Of a stretch of DNA of 64,000 nucleotides, positions 26,801 to 35,123 are shown in pieces. Under the pieces are notes generated by a model. The model did not search any database. It was not told where the DNA came from and was given only the letters and a program-made list of their open reading frames with translations. Source of the DNA: Baekduia soli (GTDB lineage Bacteria; Actinomycetota; Thermoleophilia; Solirubrobacterales; Solirubrobacteraceae); NCBI RefSeq assembly GCF_007970665.1, contig NZ_CP042430.1, forward strand, positions 1,364,001 to 1,428,000. Direction: 5' to 3'. A program made the translations under genes and the position numbers. The number at the start of each line of letters is the position of its first letter. Position 1 is the first letter of the stretch.

Positions 26801-27725
26801 GCATCCTGACGACGCCGTCGGCGGCGACGCCGATGTCGGCCGAGGTGCCCCCGATGTCCAGCGTCACGACGGAGTCAAAGCCCGAGGTCCTGCCGGCCCA
26901 GATCCCGCCGAGCAGGCCGGCGACCGGTCCCGACATGAGGAGGTTGACCGGCTTCTGCGCAGCGGCCTCGACCGTCGCCATGCCGCCGGAGGACTGCATG
27001 AGCTGGATGCCGTGCCTGAAGCCGGCCTCGCGCATGGAGTCGCCGAAGCGCGCGATGTAGCGCGACACCTTGGGTCCCACGTAGGCGTTGAGGCAGACCG
27101 TCGAGAACCGCTCGAACTCGCGATAGAGCGGCAGCACCTCGTGCGAGACCGACAGGTAGACGCCCGGGTACTCGTCGAGCACGATCTCCTTGATCCGCTG
27201 CTCGTGGGCCGGGTTGACGTAGGAGTGCAGCAGGCAGACCGCGATCGCCTCGACGCCGGCGTCCCGCAGCCGGCGGACCTGGCGCCGGACCGCGTCCTCG
27301 TCCAACGGCACGAGGACATCGCCGTCGGGCACCGTGACCCGCTCGGGCACGGTCAGCCGGTTGCGTCGCCGGACCAGCGGGCGCGACTGCCACGGCAGCT
27401 CCTGCTGCAGCGAGAAGTTGAAGGGCTTCTTGTGCCGGGCGATGTGCAGGATGTCCCGGAAGCCCTCGGTCGTGAGCATCCCGACCTCCGCACCGGTGTG
27501 CGTCAGCGCGATGTTCGTCGCGACCGTCGTGCCGTGCAGGATGCTGTCGATCTCCGAGAGGTCGACGCCCGCCTTGGCGCAGAGCTGGCCGATCCCCTCG
27601 ACGACCCCGCGGGAGGGGTCGTCGGGCGTCGAGGGCAGCTTGTCGACGACGACGCTCCCCTGCTCCTCGTCGACCAGCACGAGGTCCGTGAACGTCCCAC
27701 CGACGTCGACTCCGATGCGCTTCAT
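23856..27725 (-). CDS. Fused hydantoinase/oxoprolinase (HyuA-HyuB in one chain)
   Basis: 1289 residues. Residues 1-670 are HyuA: the ATP-binding start [45 protein letters not shown] and [11 protein letters not shown]. Residues about 690-1289 are Hyu[47 protein letters not shown] and [12 protein letters not shown] at the end. The length and order equal eukaryotic-type 5-oxoprolinase, so ATP-driven opening of a cyclic amide is expected. The neighbours (isochorismatase-fold amidohydrolase, sarcosine-type dehydrogenase, PurU) favour a hydantoin such as N-methylhydantoin over 5-oxoproline. It follows the LLM gene by 30 bases. Confidence 0.9.
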   Translation of the reverse strand: MKRIGVDVGGTFTDLVLVDEEQGSVVVDKLPSTPDDPSRGVVEGIGQLCAKAGVDLSEIDSILHGTTVATNIALTHTGAEVGMLTTEGFRDILHIARHKKPFNFSLQQELPWQSRPLVRRRNRLTVPERVTVPDGDVLVPLDEDAVRRQVRRLRDAGVEAIAVCLLHSYVNPAHEQRIKEIVLDEYPGVYLSVSHEVLPLYREFERFSTVCLNAYVGPKVSRYIARFGDSMREAGFRHGIQLMQSSGGMATVEAAAQKPVNLLMSGPVAGLLGGIWAGRTSGFDSVVTLDIGGTSADIGVAADGVVRMRHLLDTKIGDYQAMVPMVDIDTIGAGGGSIAYVDAGGVFRVGPQSAGADPGPACYGRGGTQPTSSDAQVVLGRLRPDRGLLGGKMELDVDLARTALAPLADELGQSVEATALGALQIQKFGMTQSIELNSVRRGYDPTDFTLVAAGGAGPLFACDIALELEIPRVLVPPNPGTIAAAGLLTTDAQHEFVATERHRLATLQHERLQVRYEELAGEALAQLAADEIPEDRRAVLRLADCRYSGQGYEVRFEVPAGTIDPSWARATEEAFHRAHEAEYGHRFESEIEIINIRIVAIGRTEHLRPTEVEQGDGDPQRALTVTRDVVFDVGGRPTALETRFYERSGLRASDRLEGPAIIEQYDTTTVVPPGLVAEVDRHGNIVIDCRRTQEASAAVATLDTPVLMRVIGGAFSSIAKEMASVLYRMSYSSIIRESEDLGAGIFDRDGNELAESDSTPMFMGAMPKIVKGILSLLGDDVHEGDIILHNDPYLGATHSPDVAIVIPIFHEGELVAFSGASAHLLDIGGAYPGIAIDLVDNWAEGSMYRALKLADKGVWQERLWEHVLGNTRTPTHNRGDIQAMIAACQLARRRMLELLGRYGRDTVLGAGQHWIDYSELMLRQEIAKVPDGVYETDVGWLDDDGRNRGVRLPVKVKVIIEGDELTIDLTGSSDEVPTGYNCPFEGTTVSAMTFITRMIFLDEVTYPVHVPQNEGMLKPVKVVAPEGSIFHPNFPRACFARFCQVQRAVDLVLKALAPVVPEKITAGNSAHLTFIAYSGFEAATKEYWVYLEVDEGSYGGRPGRDGLDAVDSLIANTRNNPIEELEWRFPMRTERYELRDEACAAGEWRGGVGMVRVNRFLVDTMVSCEGDRHESDPPWGIFGGHEGLNASLTRNAGRADEESWPAKLNGYTLKAGDTLEIKVPSSGGYGDPLQRDPELVRADVLDELTTAERAERDYGVVLDPATLEVDREATGRARSARSTVQVVPG

Positions 27726-27755
27726 TGGCGGCTCGCCCTCTCAGTCATCCGGTGC

Positions 27756-28772
27756 TCAGCGCACGGGATGGATCGCGTTGACCCTCGGGACGATGTCGCT
27801 GCCCACGCGCTCCATCTGCGCGGCCTCGCCGTTGAGGTAGGCGCAGGAGATCTCCTGCACGCCGAGGTCCCCGAGCTCGCGGATCCGCGCGAGGCACTTC
27901 TCCGCGTCGCCGGCGATCGCGAAGTCGTCGATCAGCTCGCCGGTGAGATACCCGGCGTGGTCGGCCGAGGAGTCCAGGTGACCCGCGAAGTAGTCGTAGT
28001 CGTCGCGGGCCTTGAGCAGGCGCAGGACCTCCTCGGGCATGTCCAGGTCCGGGTTGAACCGCACGGCGTCGGCGAGGTGGTTGGCGCAGGCCGCGGGCGC
28101 CCAGCGGCAGCGGTCCCACGCCTCCTGCTGGTCGTCGGAGACCCACATCGCGCACAGCAGCGAGATCTCGACCTCGGCCGGGTCGCGCCCGGCCTCCTCG
28201 GCGCCCTGGCGGACCTTGTCGATCGCCCAGGCCACGCCGGCCGGGCTGGTGCCGACGTAGAGCATCACGATGTCGGCCAGCGCACCGGCCAGGCTGAGGT
28301 TCTTGGGCCCGGTCGCCGCCATCATGATCGGGACCTCCCGGCCGCCCTCCGCCCAGCGCAGATGGGTCATCCCGCCGCCCGGCACCTGGACCTCCTCGCC
28401 GGCCATGAGCGCCCGCACGAGCGGGACGGCGGCAGCGAGGTCCTTCGTCTTGACCGGCTTGAGCCCAAGGGTGCGGACCCCGCTGTCCCCCCGGCCGAGA
28501 CCGAGGATCACCCGGCCCGGCCAGATCTCGGCCAGCGTGGCGTTCGCGCTCGCCGCGATCGAGAAGTGGCGCGTGAGCGTGTTCGTCACCGCCGTGCCGA
28601 ACGTCAGGCTCCGCGTGCTCGCCAGCCCCTGGGCCATGTACACGTAGACGTCCTGCCAGAGCATCTGGCTGTCGATGAGCCAGGCCCGGTCGTACCCCGC
28701 CTCGTCGGCCTTGCGGACCGACTCGAGGTAGGTGGGGAAGTCCTCGGGCTTGAAGTGTGCGCCGATCTTCAC
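27756..28772 (-). CDS. LLM-class flavin (possibly F420)-dependent oxidoreductase
   Basis: 338 residues, GTG start. The luciferase-like TIM barrel is shown by EAGYDRAWLIDSQMLWQDVYVYMA, TFGTAVTNTLTRHFSIAASANATLAEIWPGRVILGLGRGDSGVRTLGLKPVK and PIMMAATGPKNLSLAGALADIVMLYVG. GRGDS.VRTLGL resembles F420-dependent methylene-tetrahydromethanopterin-reductase-like members. It lies between an isochorismatase-fold hydrolase and the hydantoinase; LLM plus isochorismatase-fold pairs also occur in the Rut pyrimidine pathway (RutA/RutB), so oxidative attack on a ring nitrogen or side chain is possible. Substrate not readable from sequence. Confidence 0.87.
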   Translation of the reverse strand: MKIGAHFKPEDFPTYLESVRKADEAGYDRAWLIDSQMLWQDVYVYMAQGLASTRSLTFGTAVTNTLTRHFSIAASANATLAEIWPGRVILGLGRGDSGVRTLGLKPVKTKDLAAAVPLVRALMAGEEVQVPGGGMTHLRWAEGGREVPIMMAATGPKNLSLAGALADIVMLYVGTSPAGVAWAIDKVRQGAEEAGRDPAEVEISLLCAMWVSDDQQEAWDRCRWAPAACANHLADAVRFNPDLDMPEEVLRLLKARDDYDYFAGHLDSSADHAGYLTGELIDDFAIAGDAEKCLARIRELGDLGVQEISCAYLNGEAAQMERVGSDIVPRVNAIHPVR

Positions 28773-28782
28773 GGACGTGCCC

Positions 28783-29436
28783 TCAGGTCACGGCCGGGGC
28801 CGTCATGGCCTGCAGCTGGGCGGTCATGTCGGCCAGCGCGGAGACCTGGCACCACCCGACACGCATCATCTCGATGGCGGGGTCGTGCAGGTGCGGCATG
28901 GTCGTGCCCGTGGCCTCCTCGACGACGATCGTCTTGAAGTCGCGGAAGTTGGAGTCCTTGGACGTGGCCGCCACGCACTGGTTGGTCAGCACGCCGCCGT
29001 ACAGGACCGTCTCGGCGTGCAGGCCCCGCAGGATGAGCTCGAGGTCGGTGAGGTAGAAGCCGCTCAGCCGGCTCTTGTGGCAGAGGAAGTCGCCGTCCTC
29101 GAAGCCGTCGGCGCGCAGCTCCTCGCAGATCTCATAGCCCCAGGTGTCCTGGCGCAGGCCGCCGTCGCGCAGGAAGGGCCGCAGCGTGGGGAACGTCCCC
29201 GCGGTCTCCTCGCGGAACCCGTGCCGGGTCCAGACGACCGGCACACCGGCGGCGCGGGCTGCGGCCACGAGCTCACGCGTCGGCTCGATGACGCGGCGCA
29301 TGTGCGAGATGTCGACCCCGCTCGTGGCGTACCAGCCCTCCGGATGCAGGAAGTCGTTCTGGAGATCGATGAGGACGAGGGCGGTATGGCCGGGGACCAG
29401 GTCCCAGGTCGCCTCACCGTACGGGGTGGTGCTCAT
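28783..29436 (-). CDS. Isochorismatase-family cysteine amidohydrolase
   Basis: 217 residues; ATG 29436 behind AAAGGA. The Asp-Lys-Cys triad of the family is visible: D in LVLIDLQNDFLHPEGW, K in CHKSRLSGFYLTDLELILRG, C in LYGGVLTNQCVAATSKD. Members include N-carbamoylsarcosine amidohydrolase, nicotinamidase and ureidoacrylate hydrolase RutB. With a hydantoinase and a sarcosine-type dehydrogenase as neighbours, an N-carbamoyl amino acid is the best guess. Its start lies 3 bases after the dehydrogenase stop, and a conserved box (29490-29510) inside the end of that gene may give it a promoter of its own. Confidence 0.88.
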   Translation of the reverse strand: MSTTPYGEATWDLVPGHTALVLIDLQNDFLHPEGWYATSGVDISHMRRVIEPTRELVAAARAAGVPVVWTRHGFREETAGTFPTLRPFLRDGGLRQDTWGYEICEELRADGFEDGDFLCHKSRLSGFYLTDLELILRGLHAETVLYGGVLTNQCVAATSKDSNFRDFKTIVVEEATGTTMPHLHDPAIEMMRVGWCQVSALADMTAQLQAMTAPAVT

Positions 29437-29439
29437 GCG

Positions 29440-31944
29440 TCAGGTCCTTTCCAGTCCAGCGTGGTCGGTCATGGCCGAAGTCAAGTCGTGCTGCGTTAAC
29501 CCGGGGGAAATCGGGGCAGGGGCGCGGTGGTGGCGGCGGATCGGTGGCTCCTCGGAGACGACGGCGCGGCATCGCACGCCGAGCACCTCGACCTCGAGCT
29601 CTGTGCCCGGCACGGTGTGCTCGACGGGGAGGTAGGCGAGCGCGAGCGCCGTCCCCATCACATGCCCGTAGCCGCCGGCGTCGACCGACCCGATGACCTC
29701 GCCGTCGCAGAACACCGGCTCGAAGGCGTGCGGGTCGGCGTCGTCGGCGTCGACAAGCAGCGCGCACATTCGCCGGGCCACGCCCGCGGCGGCCGAGGCG
29801 GCGAGCGCGTCACGACCGATGAAGTCCTTGTCCAGATCCACGAAGCGCTCCATGCCCGACTCCAGCGGCGAGAACTGCGGGGACATGTCGGCGCCCCACA
29901 GCCGAAAGGCCATCTCCAGGCGCATGGACTCCAGCGCGTGGTAGCCGAAGTCGATGAGGCCGAGGTCCGACCCGGCGTCGTGGACCACCTGGTACAGGTA
30001 GCGCTGGTACTCGATGTCGTGGTGCAGCTCGAAGCCCAGCTCGCCGACGTAGGACAGGCGCATGAGACGCACCGGCGCCATCCCGATGAACAGCTCGCGG
30101 GCCGAGAAGAACGGGAACGCGTCGTTGGACAGGTCGGACTCGGTGATGCGGGAGAGCAGCTCCCGTGAGCGTGGCCCGGCGATCGTCAGGACGCCGCGCC
30201 GCGCGGTCTGGTTCTCGACGCGGACGCCCTCGGCGGGCGCATGGGTCGTGATCCACTCGAGGTCGTGCGTCTCGGTCGCGGCGGCCGACACGATGTAGAA
30301 CCGGTCGCCGGAGAGCCGCGTGACCGTGATGTCGCACTCCACCCCGCCTCGCTCGTTGCACGCCTGGGTCAGCGCGATGCGTCCCGCCTCGGCCGGCAGG
30401 CGGTTGGCGCAGAGCCGGTCGAGGAACGGCTCGGCACCCGGCCCCGAGACCTCGAACTTCGCAAAGCTCGACTGGTCGAGCACGCCCACCGCCGAGCGCA
30501 CGGCGTGGCATTCTCGACCGACCTGGTCGTGCCAGGACGGGCGCCGGAAGCTGTAGTCCACCTCCGGCCCGCCGGGCTCCGGCTCGAAGTACAGGGGCCG
30601 CTCCCAGCCGAAGCGCTCTCCGAAGACCGCGCCGTTGGCCTTGAGGAGGTCGTGGATCGGCGTCGTCTTCAGGCCGCGGGCCGCCGGCAGCTCCTCGTGG
30701 GGGTAGTGGATCGCGTACTCGCGCGTGTAGACCTGCCGGGCCTTCTCGACGACGTAGGCCGTCGATCGCGCGTACTCGCCGAACCGGCGTGCGTCGAGCG
30801 CCCAGAGATCCTCGCTCGGGCGACCGTCGACGAGCCACTCGGCGGCCAGTCGCCCTGCGCCGCCGCCGAACACGATCCCGAAGATGGAGAACCCGCACAA
30901 CGCGAACAGGTCGCGCCCGCCCGGGATCGGACCCATCAGGCAGCGGCCGTCGGGGGTGTAGCCGTCGGGCCCGTTGATCACGCGCTTGAGCCCGATCTCG
31001 TCGAACCCGGGGATGCGGCGCGCGACGCCGTGCAGCACCTCCTCGAGCTGGTCGATGTTGCCCGGCAGCAGGCGGCCGTGGAACCCCTCGGGGATGCCGT
31101 CCAGCGCCCAGGTCAGCGCGTTGCGCTCGAACGGCCCGATGAGCAGCGAGTCGATCTCCTGACGGACGTAGAACGACTCCTGCGGGTCGCGCAGGACCGG
31201 CAGCTCGGTGGCACGCTCGCGCAGCCCGGGCATCGCCTCGGTGACGACGTACTGGTGCTGCAGCGGTCGGATCGGGAGGTCGACGCCAGCGAGCAGGCCG
31301 ACCTGACGGGACCACTGCCCGGCGGCGATGACCACGCGGTCGGCTTCGACCGCGCCGCGCGTGGTCTCGACGTGCCAGCCGCCGCCCGACCGCGGGCTCA
31401 TGGAGATGACCGTGGTGTGCCGGCGGATCTGCGCGCCGGCGTCGGTGGCGGCCGCGGCGAACGCCTGGGTCACCGAGCTCGGATCGACGTGGCCGTCGGT
31501 CGGCAGGTGCGCGGCCGCCAGGATCCCGTGCGGCGAGACGAGCGGGAAGAGCTCGAGGACGCGGTCGGCGTCGATGATCTCCAGCGGCAGGCCGACATGG
31601 TCGGCGATCCCCTTGACGTGCAGGAGGTCGTCGACGCGGTCGGAATCGGTGGCCAGGCGGATGCTCCCGCTGGCGTGGAAGTCGACGGGCTGGCCGGTCG
31701 CCTGCTCGAGTCCGGAGTAGATCTCGACGCTGGACTTCAGGAGCCGCATCAGGCTGCGGTTCCCGTTGTACTGGGTGCAGAGGCCCGCGGCGTGCCACGT
31801 CGAGCCGCTCGTCAGCTCGTTCTGCTCGATCAGCAGGGTGTCGGTGCAGCCGAGACGGGCGAGGTGGTAGAGCAGGCTGCAGCCGGCGATCCCACCACCC
31901 ACGATGGCGACACGCGTGCGGACGGCGGCTCCGGCGTCAGACAT
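29440..31944 (-). CDS. Dimethylglycine/sarcosine dehydrogenase-like FAD- and THF-dependent enzyme
   Basis: 834 residues from ATG 31944. The FAD domain opens with VAIVGGGIAGCSLLYHLARLG; STWHAAGLCTQ carries the histidine that binds FAD covalently in this family. Residues about 1-390 are the amine-oxidase (DAO) part, 395-455 the linking FAO_M part, and 455-800 the GcvT/aminomethyltransferase part that binds THF (RGGVECDITVTRLSGDRFYIVSAAA; PVRLMRLSYVGELGFELHH). The enzyme should oxidatively remove an N-methyl group, passing formaldehyde to THF. The last about 25 residues (after VSEEPPI) are not family-like and overlap the control region of the next gene. The gene diverges from a MalT/BTAD-type regulator. 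Confidence 0.9.
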   Translation of the reverse strand: MSDAGAAVRTRVAIVGGGIAGCSLLYHLARLGCTDTLLIEQNELTSGSTWHAAGLCTQYNGNRSLMRLLKSSVEIYSGLEQATGQPVDFHASGSIRLATDSDRVDDLLHVKGIADHVGLPLEIIDADRVLELFPLVSPHGILAAAHLPTDGHVDPSSVTQAFAAAATDAGAQIRRHTTVISMSPRSGGGWHVETTRGAVEADRVVIAAGQWSRQVGLLAGVDLPIRPLQHQYVVTEAMPGLRERATELPVLRDPQESFYVRQEIDSLLIGPFERNALTWALDGIPEGFHGRLLPGNIDQLEEVLHGVARRIPGFDEIGLKRVINGPDGYTPDGRCLMGPIPGGRDLFALCGFSIFGIVFGGGAGRLAAEWLVDGRPSEDLWALDARRFGEYARSTAYVVEKARQVYTREYAIHYPHEELPAARGLKTTPIHDLLKANGAVFGERFGWERPLYFEPEPGGPEVDYSFRRPSWHDQVGRECHAVRSAVGVLDQSSFAKFEVSGPGAEPFLDRLCANRLPAEAGRIALTQACNERGGVECDITVTRLSGDRFYIVSAAATETHDLEWITTHAPAEGVRVENQTARRGVLTIAGPRSRELLSRITESDLSNDAFPFFSARELFIGMAPVRLMRLSYVGELGFELHHDIEYQRYLYQVVHDAGSDLGLIDFGYHALESMRLEMAFRLWGADMSPQFSPLESGMERFVDLDKDFIGRDALAASAAAGVARRMCALLVDADDADPHAFEPVFCDGEVIGSVDAGGYGHVMGTALALAYLPVEHTVPGTELEVEVLGVRCRAVVSEEPPIRRHHRAPAPISPGLTQHDLTSAMTDHAGLERT
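29490..29510 (-). promoter_or_regulatory. Conserved 21-base box, copy B (before the amidohydrolase)
   Basis: Reads TTTCCCCCGGGTTAACGCAG plus CA on the minus strand. It differs in one base from copy A (31963-31983). It lies within the 3' end of the dehydrogenase gene. Sixteen bases after its conserved GCAGCA end is an ATG that opens a 10-codon frame (MTDHAGLERT, stop) just before the amidohydrolase ATG. Confidence 0.6.
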
Positions 31945-31962
31945 GGGACAAGGCAACCGGCT

Positions 31963-31983
31963 GCTGCGTTAACCCGGGCGAAA
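31963..31983 (-). promoter_or_regulatory. Conserved 21-base box, copy A (before the dehydrogenase)
   Basis: Reads TTTCGCCCGGGTTAACGCAG plus CA on the minus strand, 17 bases from the box end to the ATG at 31944. It is the only notable element between this gene and the divergent MalT/BTAD regulator, so it is the probable operator or promoter core for that regulator. Confidence 0.62.
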
Positions 31984-32064
31984 CCGCCACATGCCCGCCC
32001 GGTCGGGTCCGGGTCGGAATATGCTCGCGGGGGTTGCCCGATCGGAGCAGACGCCGAGCCATCG

Positions 32065-35064
32065 TTGGACCCCCGAGCCCGAATCCTCCAGAGCAAGATC
32101 ACGGTCCCGACGGCGCCCGAGCGGTTCGTCCGCAGGCCACGGTTGGGGCGGCTGATCGCCGCCCTCACGGCGCGGCACCGGATCGTCATGGTCACGGCGA
32201 CCGCGGGGGCGGGCAAGACCACGGCGGTCGTCGAGGCGCTCCAGACGACGACCGTGCCGGTCGCGTGGCTGACGCTCGAGAGCACCGACAGCGCGCCGGG
32301 CCGGCTGCTGACCTACCTGGAGGCCGCGATCGCCCGCGAGCGGCCCGAGGTGGGCGGCGCCGTGGCGGATGCGCTGGCCGCCGGCATCACGCACGTCGAG
32401 GCCGCCGGTCTGCTCGCCGAGGCGCTCGGCGACGCGCCTCTGACCGTCGTCGTCGACGAGGTCGACCGGATCACCGATGCGCCCGACGCACTGGCGGTGC
32501 TGGCGGGCTTCGCCCGCCACGCCGCGCCCGCCGCTCGCATCGTGCTCGTCGGCCGGCACGATCTGCGCCTCGACGTGACCGACCATGTGGCCGGCGCCGT
32601 GCGCGAGGAGGACCTCGCCTTCACCGTCGAGGAGGCGGGGGAGGCCCTTGCGCAGCTCGGGCGCACCGACGTCGACCCCGACCGCGCGGTCGCGGTGACC
32701 TGCGGATGGGTGACCGGCGTGCTGTTCGAGGCCTGGGGCGCCGCCGACCATGTCATCGGGACCGGTGGCGAGCAGGATCCGCTCAACGGCTACCTGGCCC
32801 TGCAGATCATGGGCCGGCTCGTCGAGCCCGACCGCGACTTCCTGATCGGGACGGCCGTCTTGGATCGCGTGACGGCCGAGCGCGCGCAGGCGCTGGGGCA
32901 GCCGGCGGGCGCCGAGCGGCTGGCGTCGCTGCGGCGCGCGCACATCCCGGTCTCATGGGATGACGGCGGCCGCGCGATGCGCTGCCACACGCGCTTCCGC
33001 GAGTACCTGCTGGAGTGCCTGGACCGCCGCGGCGACACGGCTGCGCAGCGCCGAGCCCTCGGGCTGCTGCTGACCGGCGAGGGCCATCACGAGGAGGCGG
33101 TCGAGGAGCTGCTGGCCGCCGAGGCGCTCGACGACGCCCGAGCCTGCGCCGAGCGGGCGATCGAGCGGGTGATGGAGCGCCTCGACGTCGACGTCGCCGA
33201 GCGGTGGTTCGCCCGCCTCGGGCCGCATGCGGCCGCCGGCACGGGTGCGCTGACCACGGCGGAGCTCATGGTCGCGGTGGGCCAGGAGCAGTACGCGAGG
33301 GGCGCACGGATCGCCGATCGGCTCAGGGATCTGGGTGAGCGTGAGCGCCTGGCCGCCGCCTCGGGCCGCGCGGCGGCGACGATGGCCTGGAGCTACTTCC
33401 ACGTCGGGCGCCTGGACGAAGCGCGCGCGGTGCTGCGCCAGGACACGACCGACCCGGACGTCGCGGCCGCGCGATACCTGCTCGGCCTCGCCGACGCGGG
33501 TCCTTCGCCGGATCCGCCGCCGCGGCTGAGCGGCGGCCCCCTCGACGCCCTGGTCATGCGGGTGCACTCGGTGCGGGGCCATCTCGCGCTGCTGCGCGAC
33601 ACACCGGACTCGCGCTGGGCCGAGGCGGTCCTGGCACCTTGGCGGATCTCCGCACTGCGCGCCACGGGTCACACCGCCCAGGCGTACCAGCTGTACCGCT
33701 CCGCGCACGACGGCGGCTCGCCCGAGGGCGGCCTGCACGCCATCGTCGCCGTGGAGATCCTGATCGACCTCGGGCGCCGCGAGGAGGCCCTCGAGGCGCT
33801 GCGACGTGGTCGCGAGATCATCGCCCGCAGCGGATCGCTCATCTTCGACATGCAGAGCCGCATCGTCGAGGCCAAACTCCACCTGCAGCTCGACGAGGAC
33901 GCACAGGCCGCCCGGGAGATCCTCGAGGAGGTCCGCAGCCGGCCGGCGTTCGACCGCTACCGCTACGTCGGCGAGATGGCCGACACGTGGTACGGACTTG
34001 CTCTCCTGCGCCTCGGCGAGAACGTCACCGCTCGTGCGTGCCTGGAGCGCGCGACGGAGTCCATGCGCCGGGCCGACCGGATCATGGACCTGCCGCGGGC
34101 GGCGGTCTACCTGGCCGAGGCGGCGTGGCGCTGCGATGACGAGGACCGGGCGGACTCGGCCGCCGACGCGGCCCTGGAGGCCGCCGACCGCCAGGGGTCG
34201 CGCCATCTGCTGCTCCAGGCGCTCACGGACTTCCCGGCCGTGGCGTCGCGCCGAATCGACGCCGAGGCCGACCCCAGCTCGGCGTGGCGCGAGATCGGGC
34301 GGTCGCTGCGCGCGCAGGGCGTCGCGGTCCCTGCGGCGATGGAGACGGTCGTGGAGCTGCGCGAGTTCGGCGACGCCGCCGTCGTCATCGACGGCGACGA
34401 GGTCCACCCCGGGTTGAGCAAGTCGCTCGAGGTGCTCGCCTACCTGGCCGCCCACGGCGGCGCGGCGTCGCGCGACGAGCTCCTCGAGGCCCTCTTCGAG
34501 GGCCGCACAGATCCCTCGGCGCGCGCCTACCTGCGTCAGGCGGCCCACCGGTTGCGCCAGGCGCTCGACGACCGCGTCGGCCCGGATCTCGTCGATGGCC
34601 GCATCCAGCTCGCCGACTCGGTGCGGGTGAGCAGCGAGTCGGTGCGCTACGAGGCCATGCTGGCCGAGGCCGCACGCTTCTCCGGTGAGGAGCGCCTGAC
34701 CTGCACGCTGCAGGCCCTCGAGCTCGCCGGCCGTGGCCGGTACCTGCAGGCGGTCCGCCCCTCCGCCTGGACCGAGGCCCGCCGCGAACACCTCGACGAG
34801 GTCACGGCGGACGCCGCGGCGGAGGCCGCCGAGCTGGCGTTCGCGCTCGGACGCTACGACGTCGCCGGCCGCCTGGCCGACCGCGTGCTCGACATCGATC
34901 CGTTCCGCGAGGTCGCATGGCGGGTCCGGATGCAGATCGCCAATGCGCTCGGCGACGACGACGCCGTCATGGGCATCTACCTGCGTTGCCAACGGTCGCT
35001 GGGGGAGGTCGGGGCCGAGCCGTCGGCGTCGACGCGCCTGCTGCGCGATCGGCTGCGTCGCTGA
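32065..35064 (+). CDS. MalT-like ATPase regulator with C-terminal winged-helix/BTAD
   Basis: 999 residues from TTG 32065 (MDPRARILQSKITVP); no ATG or GTG lies in frame just upstream, so the start is uncertain. The N-terminus is the STAND/MalT type: RFVRRPRLGRLIAAL, Walker A TATAGAGKTTAVVEAL, Walker B LTVVVDEVDRI. A long TPR-like region follows. The C-terminal 220 residues are an OmpR-like winged helix (VVIDGDEVHPGLSKSLEVLAYLA, ASRDELLEALF) and a BTAD, in place of the LuxR helix-turn-helix usual for MalT. It diverges from the dehydrogenase gene and probably activates the catabolic cluster through the conserved box. Confidence 0.82.
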   Translation: MDPRARILQSKITVPTAPERFVRRPRLGRLIAALTARHRIVMVTATAGAGKTTAVVEALQTTTVPVAWLTLESTDSAPGRLLTYLEAAIARERPEVGGAVADALAAGITHVEAAGLLAEALGDAPLTVVVDEVDRITDAPDALAVLAGFARHAAPAARIVLVGRHDLRLDVTDHVAGAVREEDLAFTVEEAGEALAQLGRTDVDPDRAVAVTCGWVTGVLFEAWGAADHVIGTGGEQDPLNGYLALQIMGRLVEPDRDFLIGTAVLDRVTAERAQALGQPAGAERLASLRRAHIPVSWDDGGRAMRCHTRFREYLLECLDRRGDTAAQRRALGLLLTGEGHHEEAVEELLAAEALDDARACAERAIERVMERLDVDVAERWFARLGPHAAAGTGALTTAELMVAVGQEQYARGARIADRLRDLGERERLAAASGRAAATMAWSYFHVGRLDEARAVLRQDTTDPDVAAARYLLGLADAGPSPDPPPRLSGGPLDALVMRVHSVRGHLALLRDTPDSRWAEAVLAPWRISALRATGHTAQAYQLYRSAHDGGSPEGGLHAIVAVEILIDLGRREEALEALRRGREIIARSGSLIFDMQSRIVEAKLHLQLDEDAQAAREILEEVRSRPAFDRYRYVGEMADTWYGLALLRLGENVTARACLERATESMRRADRIMDLPRAAVYLAEAAWRCDDEDRADSAADAALEAADRQGSRHLLLQALTDFPAVASRRIDAEADPSSAWREIGRSLRAQGVAVPAAMETVVELREFGDAAVVIDGDEVHPGLSKSLEVLAYLAAHGGAASRDELLEALFEGRTDPSARAYLRQAAHRLRQALDDRVGPDLVDGRIQLADSVRVSSESVRYEAMLAEAARFSGEERLTCTLQALELAGRGRYLQAVRPSAWTEARREHLDEVTADAAAEAAELAFALGRYDVAGRLADRVLDIDPFREVAWRVRMQIANALGDDDAVMGIYLRCQRSLGEVGAEPSASTRLLRDRLRR

Positions 35065-35123
35065 CGGCTCGGGGGCATCACGGTCGGCGCTGCGCTGCCC
35101 GTCGCGGCTCGTGACGTCGGCCG

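Noticed and set aside
23856-27725. Two separate genes hyuA and hyuB
   Set aside because: The frame is continuous over the joint and the total length equals that of fused oxoprolinases, so one gene is the simpler reading.
24513-28937. A 1474-codon open frame on the plus strand
   Set aside because: Antisense to the fused hydantoinase and the LLM gene; composition is that of a mirror frame.
30241-32064. Upstream extension of the MalT/BTAD regulator
   Set aside because: The frame is open but antisense to the dehydrogenase, with low-complexity composition; recognisable homology starts at about 32065.
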